Origin: Verrucomicrobiota bacterium
GTDB taxonomy: Bacteria > Verrucomicrobiota > Verrucomicrobiia > Opitutales > Opitutaceae
Direction of reading: 5' to 3'
NCBI GenBank assembly: GCA_025361935.1
Contig: JANYJB010000083.1
Span: forward strand, 1 to 35,040
DNA length: 35,040 nucleotides
Positions within the stretch are counted from its first letter, which is position 1; every line of letters begins with the position of its first letter. This document shows positions 7,815-15,928 of this stretch, piece after piece. The notes below the pieces were generated by a model. It was not told where the DNA came from, ran no database searches, and was given only the letters and a program-made list of their open reading frames with translations. The translations under genes were made by a program, and so were the position numbers.

Positions 7815-9101
7815 ATGAACATGCAGAAAAGTGTCCTCGCGGTGATCATGGGAGGCGGTCGTGGCAGCCGTCTCTATCCCCTTACGGCTGAAAGATGCAA
7901 ACCGGCCGTCCCACTCGCCGGCAAATATCGCTTGGTCGATATTCCGATCAGCAATTGCATCAACTCGGAGATCAACCGCATTTTCCTGCTCACACAGTTC
8001 CATACGGCTTCGCTGCATCGTCATATTCAAAACACTTACCACTTCGATCCATTTGGCGGTGGTTTTGTTGATATTCTTTCTGCTGAACAGACCGAGAAGA
8101 GCGCCGATTGGTATCAGGGCACGGCCGATGCGGTGCGTCGTAATCTCCAGCATTTCAAAAGTTTTCCGCATGATCTCGTGTTGATCCTTTCAGGCGACCA
8201 GCTTTACCGGATGGATTTCCGGAAAATCTGCGAACAGCACATCGCGAGCAAGTCGGATGTCACCATCGCAGCGATTCCGTTCCCCGTGTCGAAGGTCGAA
8301 GGTCTCGGGCTGATGAAGGTAGCCAATGATCTTACGATCACGCAATTCGCTGAGAAGCCAAAGGATCCGGCGGTGATTCAAAGCCTCACGCTCAGTCCCG
8401 AGGTCGAGGCCAAGTTGCAATCCAACGACGGCGAGAAGCACTGCCTTGCTTCGATGGGTATCTATGTTTTCAACCGCCAAGTGCTGGCCGACGCGCTCGA
8501 AAATAGCATGACGGATTTCGGTAAGGAAATTATCCCCGGACTGCTTGGTAAAAAGAAACTCAGCGCCTATGTTTTCGAGGGTTACTGGGAGGACATCGGC
8601 ACGGTGCATGCGTTCTTTGAGACTAATCTCGCGCTCGCGGACCCGCTTCCTCCGTTCAATTTCTTCGATCAAGGCGCCCCCATTTATACTCAGGACCGCT
8701 ACCTGCCTGCGTCGAAACTGAATAAGGTGGACATTGACCACGCGGTGATCGGTGACGGTTCCATCATCACTGATTCCAAGCTCAAACGCTGTGTGCTGGG
8801 CATCCGTTCATATGTCGGCGAAGGCTCCTACTTGGACAACGTTGTCATGATGGGCGCCGATTATTATGAGCCTGCTGAGAAGCAGGCTGAAAATGCCAGT
8901 CGTGGCGTTCCCAGTATGGGTGTGGGTAGCAATTGTCATATTTTCCACACGATCATCGACAAAAACGCCCGCATCGGTGACGGCGTAAAGCTGTCGCCGG
9001 CGGGCAAGGTGGATGGCAATTACTCACATGGCGTGATCATCCGCGACGGAGTCCTCGTAGTTCCGAAGGGCGTGGTCGTTCCTAGCGGCACAGTAATCTG
9101 A
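7815..9101 (+). CDS. glgC: glucose-1-phosphate adenylyltransferase
   Basis: GlgC makes ADP-glucose from glucose-1-phosphate and ATP, the committed step of glycogen synthesis. From ATG 7815 the protein has 428 residues, normal for the family. The N-terminal nucleotidyltransferase domain (about 5-270) shows MGGGRGSRLYPLT, KPAVPLAGKYRLVD, WYQGTADAVRRN, SGDQLYRMD and FAEKPKD. The C-terminal left-handed beta-helix (about 300-428) has hexapeptide-like turns such as VIGDGS and ARIGDGV. The frame is open back to a TTG at 7767, but the extra 16 residues are not family-like; ATG 7821 is an alternative. It is divergent from glmS. No other glycogen gene is visible. A bidirectional terminator follows at 9134. 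Confidence 0.95.
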   Translation: MNMQKSVLAVIMGGGRGSRLYPLTAERCKPAVPLAGKYRLVDIPISNCINSEINRIFLLTQFHTASLHRHIQNTYHFDPFGGGFVDILSAEQTEKSADWYQGTADAVRRNLQHFKSFPHDLVLILSGDQLYRMDFRKICEQHIASKSDVTIAAIPFPVSKVEGLGLMKVANDLTITQFAEKPKDPAVIQSLTLSPEVEAKLQSNDGEKHCLASMGIYVFNRQVLADALENSMTDFGKEIIPGLLGKKKLSAYVFEGYWEDIGTVHAFFETNLALADPLPPFNFFDQGAPIYTQDRYLPASKLNKVDIDHAVIGDGSIITDSKLKRCVLGIRSYVGEGSYLDNVVMMGADYYEPAEKQAENASRGVPSMGVGSNCHIFHTIIDKNARIGDGVKLSPAGKVDGNYSHGVIIRDGVLVVPKGVVVPSGTVI

Positions 9102-9133
9102 CGCTCGGATTTAATTCGATGTTCCTGAAAATA

Positions 9134-9167
9134 AAAAAGGCGCGACCTTTGCGGGTCGCGCCTTTTT
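9134..9167. terminator. bidirectional terminator between glgC and ychF
   Basis: The 14-bp arms AAAAAGGCGCGACC and GGTCGCGCCTTTTT are perfectly complementary around a 6-base loop. They lie between two convergent genes, with A and T runs suitable for stopping transcription both ways. Confidence 0.92.
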
Positions 9168-9203
9168 ACGCGCATACCAGAACAGGATGCGGCGGCCGGT
9201 CGC

Positions 9204-10307
9204 TCAGTTGTTAAACCGAAACAACGCGACGTCGCCGTCCTGAAAAATGTATTCCTTGCCTTCGATGCGGTATTTGCCCGCGTCACGCGCGGCCGCCGTG
9301 CTTCCGAGGCGGGTGAGATCGTCGTAGGCGACGACTTCGGCCTTGATGAAGCCCTTCTCGAAATCGGTGTGGATCACGCCGGCGGCCTGGGGAGCCTTCC
9401 AGCCTTTCTTGATCGTCCAACAGCGCACTTCCTTTTCACCCGCGGTGAAGTAGGTCTGTAGGCCGAGAAGATTGTAGGTGCCCTTGATGAGCTGGGAGAC
9501 GCCCGAGTCGGTCACGCCGAGATCCTTCAAGAACTCTTTGGCTTCTTCCGGCGAAAGATCGATGAGCTCGGCCTCGATGCGCGCGCTGATCGGAACATAC
9601 GCGGCGTCATGATGGGCTTTTACGAACTCGGCCACTTTTTTGACGAATGGATTCTCTTCGGCGGTGGCGAGATCTCCCTCGGCGACGTTGCACGCGTAGA
9701 GCACGGGCTTGGCGCTGAGGAGTTGGAAAAGCTGGAGCAGTTTTTTCTCGTCGTCCGACGCGGGGAGAATGTTGGCCGGCTTGCCGGCGTTGAGGTGGGG
9801 GACGAGGCGTTCGAGCAGGGCGAACTCAGCCACGGCGTCCTTGTCTCCGGCTTTGGCGAGTTTTTGGGTCTTGTTGAGCCGTTTTTCCACCGCGTCGAGA
9901 TCGGCGAGGACGAGTTCGGTCGTGATGACCTCGATGTCGCGCACGGGATCGACCGTGCCCATCGTGTGGATGATGTCGTCGTCCACGAAGCAGCGGACGA
10001 CATGCACGATGGCGTCGGTTTCGCGGATGTTGGCCAGAAACTGGTTGCCCAGACCCTCGCCCTTGCTGGCGCCGGCGACGAGACCGGCGATGTCCACGAA
10101 TTCGATGGCGGCCGGGACGACGACGTTGGTCTTCGCGATACCCTTGAGCACATAGGCGCGCTCATCGGGCACGATCACGACGCCCACGTTGGGGTCGATC
10201 GTGCAAAACGGGTAGTTGGCCGCCTCCGCCTTGCGGGAGCGGGTGAGGGCGTTGAAAAGGGTGGATTTGCCTACGTTGGGCAGACCGACGATGCCAGCTT
10301 TGAGCAT
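9204..10307 (-). CDS. ychF: redox-regulated ATPase YchF (Obg family)
   Basis: YchF/Ola1 is a conserved P-loop protein of the Obg group that binds ATP rather than GTP and associates with ribosomes. The 367-residue protein has the P-loop GLPNVGKST at 8-16, the switch II-type [20 protein letters not shown] near 72-91 and NVAE at the nucleotide-base position, where GTPases have NKxD; this is the known YchF signature. A coiled-coil insert lies near 130-170 and the C-terminal TGS-like domain covers about 280-365. It is convergent with glgC, separated by a terminator. The rpsP unit diverges on the other side after about 145 bases. Confidence 0.96.
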   Translation of the reverse strand: MLKAGIVGLPNVGKSTLFNALTRSRKAEAANYPFCTIDPNVGVVIVPDERAYVLKGIAKTNVVVPAAIEFVDIAGLVAGASKGEGLGNQFLANIRETDAIVHVVRCFVDDDIIHTMGTVDPVRDIEVITTELVLADLDAVEKRLNKTQKLAKAGDKDAVAEFALLERLVPHLNAGKPANILPASDDEKKLLQLFQLLSAKPVLYACNVAEGDLATAEENPFVKKVAEFVKAHHDAAYVPISARIEAELIDLSPEEAKEFLKDLGVTDSGVSQLIKGTYNLLGLQTYFTAGEKEVRCWTIKKGWKAPQAAGVIHTDFEKGFIKAEVVAYDDLTRLGSTAAARDAGKYRIEGKEYIFQDGDVALFRFNN

Positions 10308-10381
10308 AAGAGGGCGGACGTTCGCAGCCGAGTGGGGGAGCGGTCAAGGTCCGTCTTCCCTGTAAACCGAGAAATGGCAGC

Positions 10382-10410
10382 TTGACAACGCTTGCGCCGT
10401 TCGGTGGATT
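10382..10410 (+). promoter_or_regulatory. possible promoter of the rpsP operon
   Basis: A perfect -35 box TTGACA (10382-10387) is followed 17 bases later by TGGATT, a poor -10 match. The position, about 45 bases before the rpsP start and in the gap between divergent genes, is right. The weak -10 keeps the confidence low. Confidence 0.35.
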
Positions 10411-10453
10411 CCACGGCTTTTCAACTAAAGCAACTCGTCCGAACACTCTTCCC

Positions 10454-10711
10454 ATGGCTCTCAAAATCCGCCTCTCTCGCATCGGTTCCACGCACAATCC
10501 GATCTACCACGTGGTCGTCGCCGAAGCCCGTTCGCGTCGTGATGGTGCCCCGACCGAAGTCCTCGGCACTTATAACCCCCGCACCAAGAACGATTTGTCC
10601 CTGAAGCTCGATGTCGTTCGCGCTGACTATTGGGTCAGCAAAGGCGCCATCCCGACCGATACCGCCCTCTCTCTCATCAAGAAGGCGAAGAAGGCCGTCG
10701 TCGTCGCCTAA
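10454..10711 (+). CDS. rpsP: 30S ribosomal protein S16
   Basis: S16 is a small-subunit protein needed for 30S assembly. The 85-residue protein begins MALKIRLSRIGSTHNPIYHVVVAE and has the family core LGTYNPRTKN and KLDVVRADYWVSKGAIPTDT, with a short basic tail. The open frame extends back to 10382, but the extra residues are not part of the family and include the presumed promoter, so ATG 10454 is the start. It heads the rpsP-trmD-rplS cluster. The rimM gene that usually lies between rpsP and trmD is absent. Confidence 0.97.
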   Translation: MALKIRLSRIGSTHNPIYHVVVAEARSRRDGAPTEVLGTYNPRTKNDLSLKLDVVRADYWVSKGAIPTDTALSLIKKAKKAVVVA

Positions 10712-10734
10712 AACGTCCTTAGCTTTATTTTTTC

Positions 10735-10768
10735 AATCGCCCCGGCCCTCGTGCTTGGGCGATTTTTT
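10735..10768 (+). terminator. possible terminator or attenuator between rpsP and trmD
   Basis: AATCGCCC and GGGCGATT form an 8-bp stem with a 14-base loop, followed by a run of T. It lies in the 76-base gap between rpsP and trmD. It could partly uncouple S16 from downstream expression, as differing output is expected of a ribosomal protein and a modification enzyme. Confidence 0.55.
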
Positions 10769-10787
10769 ATTTTAACGTCTCCGACTC

Positions 10788-11462
10788 ATGGCTCTCCACA
10801 TCGACGTCCTCACGCTTTTTCCGGGCATGCTCGACGGCTTTTTGACCGAGAGCATGTTGGGCAAGGCTTTGGAAAATCGTCTTCTGTCGGTTAGGGTTCA
10901 TGATACCCGCGACTGGTCCACCGACAAGCACCGTGCAGCCGATGACCGTCCTTTTGGCGGTGGGGCAGGGATGGTGATGACGCCTGAGCCGGTTTTTGCC
11001 GCGATCGAACAACTGCAAACACCCGGCTGCCGTCGCATTTATCTCACGCCCGATGGCGTTCCCTATTCGCAGAAATTGGCCGAGGAGCTCGCGCGTGAGA
11101 AGCACCTCATCCTGTTGAGCGGACATTACGAGGGCATTGACCAGCGGATTCGTGACACCGTGATAGATCAAGAGATCAGCATCGGCGATTATGTGCTCAC
11201 CAACGGCACGCTTCCGGCCGCCGTGGTGATTGATGCGCTGGCGCGTTTTATTCCCGGTGTTTTAGGGGAAGAAAAGTCATTGACGCACGAATCCTTCACC
11301 GGCAAGTTGCTCGACTTTCCTCAATACACGCGTCCAGCCGAATTCCGAGGCATGTCCGTTCCGAAAGTGCTCCTTTCTGGTAACCATGCCGAAATCGAAA
11401 AATGGCGAAACGCGCAACGTATCGAGAAAACCCGTCAGGTCCGACCCGATTTACTCAAATAA
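10788..11462 (+). CDS. trmD: tRNA (guanine(37)-N1)-methyltransferase
   Basis: TrmD methylates G37 next to the anticodon using S-adenosylmethionine, which prevents +1 frameshifting. It is a SPOUT enzyme with a knotted SAM site, active as a homodimer. The 224-residue protein shows the N-terminal [10 protein letters not shown], the [13 protein letters not shown] segment, the knot region [13 protein letters not shown] followed by [16 protein letters not shown], and the C-terminal [22 protein letters not shown]. All are typical. It ends 10 bases before rplS, so the two are surely co-transcribed. Confidence 0.97.
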   Translation: MALHIDVLTLFPGMLDGFLTESMLGKALENRLLSVRVHDTRDWSTDKHRAADDRPFGGGAGMVMTPEPVFAAIEQLQTPGCRRIYLTPDGVPYSQKLAEELAREKHLILLSGHYEGIDQRIRDTVIDQEISIGDYVLTNGTLPAAVVIDALARFIPGVLGEEKSLTHESFTGKLLDFPQYTRPAEFRGMSVPKVLLSGNHAEIEKWRNAQRIEKTRQVRPDLLK

Positions 11463-11472
11463 CCACACTGTC

Positions 11473-11850
11473 ATGAGCACCCATCCCATCCTCCAAGAAA
11501 TCACCGCCTTCCAGGTGAAAAAAGACACCCCGGCTTTCAAAGTCGGCGACGGCGTCCGCGTCCACACGAAGGTTCGCGAAGGTGACAAAGAGCGCACCCA
11601 GATTTTTGCCGGCATCGTGATCGCGCTCAAGGGCAGCGGCATCCACGAGACGTTCACCGTCCGCCGCATCAGCTACGGCGAGGGCGTCGAGCGCGTGTTT
11701 CCCGTCAACTCACCTAACATCGAGAAGATCGAGATCGAGCGCACCTCCGAGCCCGTCCGCGCTCGCCTCTACTACCTCCGCACCCGCCTCGGCAAAGCCG
11801 CTATGGCGATCAAGGAAAAGCGCACCGAAAAGGCTGTCGCCACCAAGTAA
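11473..11850 (+). CDS. rplS: 50S ribosomal protein L19
   Basis: L19 lies at the 30S-50S interface of the large subunit. From ATG 11473 the protein has 125 residues, with [61 protein letters not shown] and RARLYYLR, all classical L19 segments. The frame continues upstream into trmD, but the ATG 10 bases after the trmD stop fits the family start. It is the last gene of the cluster and is followed by a strong terminator. Confidence 0.97.
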   Translation: MSTHPILQEITAFQVKKDTPAFKVGDGVRVHTKVREGDKERTQIFAGIVIALKGSGIHETFTVRRISYGEGVERVFPVNSPNIEKIEIERTSEPVRARLYYLRTRLGKAAMAIKEKRTEKAVATK

Positions 11851-11870
11851 TTCGCCCCGCGAATCCCTTA

Positions 11871-11907
11871 ATGAAAAAAGCGAGTCTTCCCGACTCGCTT
11901 TTTTCAT
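11871..11907 (+). terminator. rho-independent terminator of rplS
   Basis: A perfect 16-bp inverted repeat (arms 11871-11886 and 11892-11907, 5-base loop) has core GCGAGTC/GACTCGC and T6, 20 bases after the rplS stop. Confidence 0.92.
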
Positions 11908-11983
11908 GTCCGTTTGGGCTTCCCCGCCGCGCGCTCACCGATTAATTCGTTATCTTTCTTTCAGATAAAACCCATTTCAACGC

Positions 11984-13972
11984 ATGAAACTCCAAACCGA
12001 TATCCTTGCTCTCGCTGCCAACCAGGCCCGCGGCCTCGCCATGGACGCCGTCCATAAGTGCAATTCCGGCCATCTCGGCCTTCCTCTTGGCTGCGCCGAG
12101 ATCGGCGCCGTTCTATATGGCAACGCCCTTGTCCACAACCCCGACGCCACCCGCTGGCTGAATCGCGACCGCTTCGTCCTATCCGCCGGCCACGGCAGCA
12201 TGTTCATCTACAGCTGGCTCCATTTGAGCGGCTACGATCTGTCGCTTGATGAGCTCACCAAGTTCCGTGTGCTCCATAGCAAGACTCCCGGCCACCCCGA
12301 GTTCCACGAAACTCCCGGTGTTGAAGCCACCACCGGCCCGCTCGGCCAGGGTATCGCCAACGCCGTCGGTCTCGCCGTTTCCGGCCAGATGGCCGCCGCC
12401 CGTTTCAACACCGCGGAGCACGCGATTTTCGACGGACACGTCATCGCCCTCGCGGGTGACGGTTGCATGCAGGAGGGCGTCGCCCTTGAGGCCGTTTCCT
12501 TCGCCGGCCACCAGAAGTTGGACAACCTCATCCTCATCTACGACTCCAACGACGTCACCCTCGACGCGATGGCCAACAAGTCGCAGAGCGAGAACACCGC
12601 CCAGCGCTTCAAGGCTCTTGAGTGGGACGTGCAGACCATCGACGGCCACGATCTCGCCGCCATCCTCAAGGCCGTTAACAAGGCCAAGAAAGCCAAGAGC
12701 GGAAAGCCCCAGCTCATCATCGCCAAGACCACCATCGCAAAGGGTATCCCCGAGGTAGCCGGCACGGCGAAGGGCCACGGCGAAGGCGGCGCCAAGTTCA
12801 TCGACGCCGCGCGCGCCGGTCTCGGTTTGCCTGCCGACCAGCATTTCTTCGTGAGCGAAGACGTCCGCGCCTACTTCGCCAAGCACAAGAAATCCCTCGT
12901 CCGCACTTACAAGAAATGGGGCAAGACCTTCGAAGCTTGGAAGGCCGCGAATCCCGAAAAGGCCGTCCTCCTTAACAGCCGCAACAGCAAGCCGAGCGAA
13001 GCTCACCTCCTCGAAAAGATTCCTCTGTTCCCCGCCGATGCCAAGTTGGCCACCCGCGCCGCCGGCCAGCAGGTCCTTCAGCCCGTCGCCGCCGAGCTTC
13101 CGCTCGTCATCGGTGGCAGCGCCGACCTCTACGGTTCGACGCTCAACTACATCGCGTCCGACAAGGACTTCGATGCCGCCAACCGCACCGGTCGCAACTT
13201 CCGCTTTGGCATCCGCGAGCACGCCCAGGCCGCCATCGCCAACGGCATCGCCTACGACGGTATTTTCCATCCGTCCATCGCCACGTTCCTGGTGTTCGCC
13301 GACTATTCGCGTCCCTCAATGCGTCTCGCCGCGCTGGCCAAGCTTCCCGTCGTTTACATCTACACGCACGATTCCGTCGGCGTGGGTGAAGACGGCCCGA
13401 CCCACCAGCCGGTCGAGACGGTTTCGGGTCTCCGCGTGATCCCTGGCTTCGACGTCATCCGTCCCGGCGATCCCGAAGAAACGGCCGGCGCCTACGCCGC
13501 CGCGTTCGGGCGCACCGATGGCCCCACGCTCCTCGCGCTTTCGCGTCAGGCGCTGCCGCTGCTCAACGACATTCCTCCGCACATCCGCCGCGCCGGTGTC
13601 CTCAAGGGGGCCTACGTCGCCGTGCAGGAAACCGCCCCGCTCACGCACATCCTTATGGCGAGCGGCAGCGAACTCCAATACGTCGTCAACGCCGCCAAGA
13701 TCCTCGGTGCCGGTGCCCGTGTCGTGTCAGTGCCTTGCTTCGAGCGATTCAACCGCCAGTCGGCCGAATACCGCGAAGCCATTCTTCCTTCGTCCGTGCG
13801 CAAGCGCGTCGCGATCGAGGCGGGCGTGACCGGCCTCTGGTATCAATATGTCGGCCTCGACGGCAAGGTGATCGGCATCGATCGCTTCGGCATGAGCGCC
13901 CCGGGCGCGACCGTGTTCAAGGAGCTCGGCATCACGACCGAGGCGGTTGTTGCCGCCGCGCAGTCGCTCTGA
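11984..13972 (+). CDS. tkt: transketolase
   Basis: Transketolase moves two-carbon ketol units between sugar phosphates in the pentose phosphate pathway, using thiamine diphosphate and a divalent metal. The 662 residues match the family. The N-terminal TPP domain (about 1-320) has [33 protein letters not shown] and the GDGCMQEG metal/TPP motif followed by [13 protein letters not shown]. The pyrimidine domain (about 345-515) has [19 protein letters not shown], containing the conserved catalytic Glu, then [16 protein letters not shown]. The C-terminal domain covers about 535-660. It stands alone between two terminators. No Shine-Dalgarno site is visible before the ATG. Confidence 0.97.
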   Translation: MKLQTDILALAANQARGLAMDAVHKCNSGHLGLPLGCAEIGAVLYGNALVHNPDATRWLNRDRFVLSAGHGSMFIYSWLHLSGYDLSLDELTKFRVLHSKTPGHPEFHETPGVEATTGPLGQGIANAVGLAVSGQMAAARFNTAEHAIFDGHVIALAGDGCMQEGVALEAVSFAGHQKLDNLILIYDSNDVTLDAMANKSQSENTAQRFKALEWDVQTIDGHDLAAILKAVNKAKKAKSGKPQLIIAKTTIAKGIPEVAGTAKGHGEGGAKFIDAARAGLGLPADQHFFVSEDVRAYFAKHKKSLVRTYKKWGKTFEAWKAANPEKAVLLNSRNSKPSEAHLLEKIPLFPADAKLATRAAGQQVLQPVAAELPLVIGGSADLYGSTLNYIASDKDFDAANRTGRNFRFGIREHAQAAIANGIAYDGIFHPSIATFLVFADYSRPSMRLAALAKLPVVYIYTHDSVGVGEDGPTHQPVETVSGLRVIPGFDVIRPGDPEETAGAYAAAFGRTDGPTLLALSRQALPLLNDIPPHIRRAGVLKGAYVAVQETAPLTHILMASGSELQYVVNAAKILGAGARVVSVPCFERFNRQSAEYREAILPSSVRKRVAIEAGVTGLWYQYVGLDGKVIGIDRFGMSAPGATVFKELGITTEAVVAAAQSL

Positions 13973-14001
13973 GGCGGATTCCGTCAACCAGTCCGAAACA
14001 C

Positions 14002-14029
14002 AAGCGCGTCTTCACCGGCGCGCTTTTTT
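14002..14029 (+). terminator. terminator of tkt
   Basis: AAGCGCG and CGCGCTT form a 7-bp stem with a 10-base loop followed by T6, 30 bases after the tkt stop. Confidence 0.75.
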
Positions 14030-14092
14030 GTCGGTTTGTGGGGTGGGAAAGTGAGTTTTTTGAAAAGTTTGGGGTGGCGCTTGCTTTTTTAG

Positions 14093-14104
14093 TTAGGCTC
14101 CTAA
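14093..14104. promoter_or_regulatory. candidate MarR-type operator (TTAGGCTCCTAA)
   Basis: TTAGGCTCCTAA fits the palindrome TTAG-N4-CTAA, the pattern of SlyA/MarR-family operators. It lies 50 bases before the MarR-type gene, next to a TTGCTT that could act as -35 and a TAATCA/TCATAA that could act as -10. This suggests that the regulator represses its own operon. Confidence 0.5.
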
Positions 14105-14154
14105 TCATAAGCATCCTTACAATCACTTTTGCTTTTATCGCCGTGCCCTTATTG

Positions 14155-14697
14155 ATGCTCAAAGATCTGCCGCGCTACGAATGCCTCTTGGAGGCAGCGA
14201 AGCAGTTTCCTGATCTCGACCCTTCGGCGACGGAAGTTTATCTGCATCTGCTGCGCACCAGTGACGACGCTTTCGGCGCGCTTACCGCGCACCTGCATCG
14301 CGCCGGACTTTCGCAAGGGCGTTTTACCGTGTTGATGCTGCTGATCGACAAGGGCACTGGTTGTGCCCGCGCCTCCACGCCTGCCGAATTGGCTGACCGC
14401 TCGGGAGTGACCCGCGCGACCATGACCGGTTTGATCGACACCTTGGAGCGCGACGGCTTGGTGAGCCGAGAACCCGATCTGGCCGACCGCCGCATGATGT
14501 CGGTCAAGCTCACGGCCAAGGGAGAGGCGTTGATCCACGATTATCTCCCCGGCCACTTCAGGCGCACGGCCGCCTTGGTGGAGCCGTTGACTGAAAACGA
14601 GCGCAAGACGCTCGTCAAACTGCTCGCGAAGATCATGGGTCAGGCTGCTGTTTTATCCGCGCAGCCCGCCGATGCCGTCCCCGCAGGCATCACCTAG
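14155..14697 (+). CDS. MarR-family transcriptional regulator
   Basis: This 180-residue winged-helix regulator of the MarR family acts as a dimer that usually represses neighbouring efflux genes until a ligand binds. The DNA-binding part covers about 75-125: the recognition-helix region TPAELADRSGVTRATMTGLIDTL, then the wing DGLVSREPDLADRRMMSVKLTAKG, which is diagnostic. The flanking helices for dimerisation are at about 5-50 and 135-165. ATG 14155 was chosen because the frame remains open upstream only through the tkt 3' region. It lies 72 bases before the RND efflux genes, so it is most likely the local regulator. The ligand cannot be told. Confidence 0.88.
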   Translation: MLKDLPRYECLLEAAKQFPDLDPSATEVYLHLLRTSDDAFGALTAHLHRAGLSQGRFTVLMLLIDKGTGCARASTPAELADRSGVTRATMTGLIDTLERDGLVSREPDLADRRMMSVKLTAKGEALIHDYLPGHFRRTAALVEPLTENERKTLVKLLAKIMGQAAVLSAQPADAVPAGIT

Positions 14698-14769
14698 GAA
14701 TCATGACCGGTCGTTTGCATCCCCTCTTTCTCCTCTCAACTTCATCAAACACTTCACCTCTCAAAACCT

Positions 14770-15921
14770 ATGGCTAAACGAATGATTTTAATGCTGGTCG
14801 TCATGTTCGCCGTTCTCGGCGTCATTTTCGGCTCGTGGGCTTACAAAGGCATCAAGATGGGAAAAATGATGGCGGCGATGAAGCCGCCCGCCGTCACGGT
14901 GTCGGCCATCGAGGCGAGTGAAGAGACCTGGCAACCCACGATTCACGCCGTTGGTTCCCTTGCCGCCGTGCATGGAGTGACTCTTGCCAACGAACTCAGC
15001 GGCGTCGTTGACAAGATCGCCTTCGAGTCCGGCTCGACCGTCGAAAAAGGCGCCCTGCTCGTGCATCTAGACACCTTCAGCGAGGAAGCCGAGCTACGTA
15101 GCCTTCAAGCCACAGTGGCGCTCTCCCGTCAGACGCTAGAACGCGCGAAACAGCTGCGCGAGGCCAACGTCAACGCGCAGTCCGACCTCGACTCCGCCAC
15201 GTCCCAATACGATCAGGCGGTCGCCAACGCCGATTACCTGCGCTCCACCATCGCCAAGAAAAATATCACCGCACCGTTTGGCGGTCGCGTTGGTATTCGC
15301 CAGGTGGATCTCGGCCAGTTCATTCCCGCCGGCAAATCCATCGTTTCGCTTCAGGCGCTCGACCCCATTTATGTCAACTTTACCCTGCCGCAACAGGAAG
15401 TGAAAACCATTAAGACCGGCCAGAAAATCCTCGTCATGGTGGACACCTATCCCGGTGAGACGTTTTCCGGCGAGATTACGGCGTTCGACGTCAAGCTCGA
15501 CGACGCCACCCGCAGTCTGCAAATTCAGGCTACGCTGGCCAATGCCGACGAGCGGCTTCGCCCCGGCATGTTTGCCTCCGTCGATGTGCTGCTGCCCCAG
15601 CAGGAAAAAACCATCACGCTTCCCCAGACCGCCATCATCTATAATCCTTATGGCAACGCAGTCTACGTGGTCGAGCAGGCTCAGGGTAAGGATGGCAAGC
15701 CGCTCGCCGACGCCACGGGCAAGCCGCAGCTCGTCGCTCGCCAGCAATTTGTCACCATCGGCACCACGCGCGGGGATCAGGTTTCCATCGTTTCAGGCGT
15801 GAAGCTGGGCGACATGATCGTCACCTCCGGCCAGTTGAAGCTGCGCAACGGCGCCGGCGTCGTCATCGACAACCAGGTTCCCGTTTCCAACAGCCCCGCG
15901 CCCACGCCGCCCAACACCTGA
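14770..15921 (+). CDS. RND efflux periplasmic adaptor (membrane fusion protein)
   Basis: This is the HlyD/AcrA-type adaptor that links an inner-membrane RND pump to an outer-membrane channel. Its 383 residues begin with an uncleaved membrane anchor or signal (about 4-25). A lipoyl/barrel-sandwich half (about 60-95, GVVDKIAFESGSTVEKGALLVHLD), an alpha-helical hairpin (about 98-155), the second lipoyl half (APFGGRVGIRQVDLGQFI), a beta-barrel (about 205-285, RPGMFASVDVLLP) and a membrane-proximal domain up to about 370 follow. It is 7 bases before the pump gene, so one operon. The Pro-rich tail is probably unstructured. Confidence 0.93.
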   Translation: MAKRMILMLVVMFAVLGVIFGSWAYKGIKMGKMMAAMKPPAVTVSAIEASEETWQPTIHAVGSLAAVHGVTLANELSGVVDKIAFESGSTVEKGALLVHLDTFSEEAELRSLQATVALSRQTLERAKQLREANVNAQSDLDSATSQYDQAVANADYLRSTIAKKNITAPFGGRVGIRQVDLGQFIPAGKSIVSLQALDPIYVNFTLPQQEVKTIKTGQKILVMVDTYPGETFSGEITAFDVKLDDATRSLQIQATLANADERLRPGMFASVDVLLPQQEKTITLPQTAIIYNPYGNAVYVVEQAQGKDGKPLADATGKPQLVARQQFVTIGTTRGDQVSIVSGVKLGDMIVTSGQLKLRNGAGVVIDNQVPVSNSPAPTPPNT

Positions 15922-15928
15922 ACCCATC

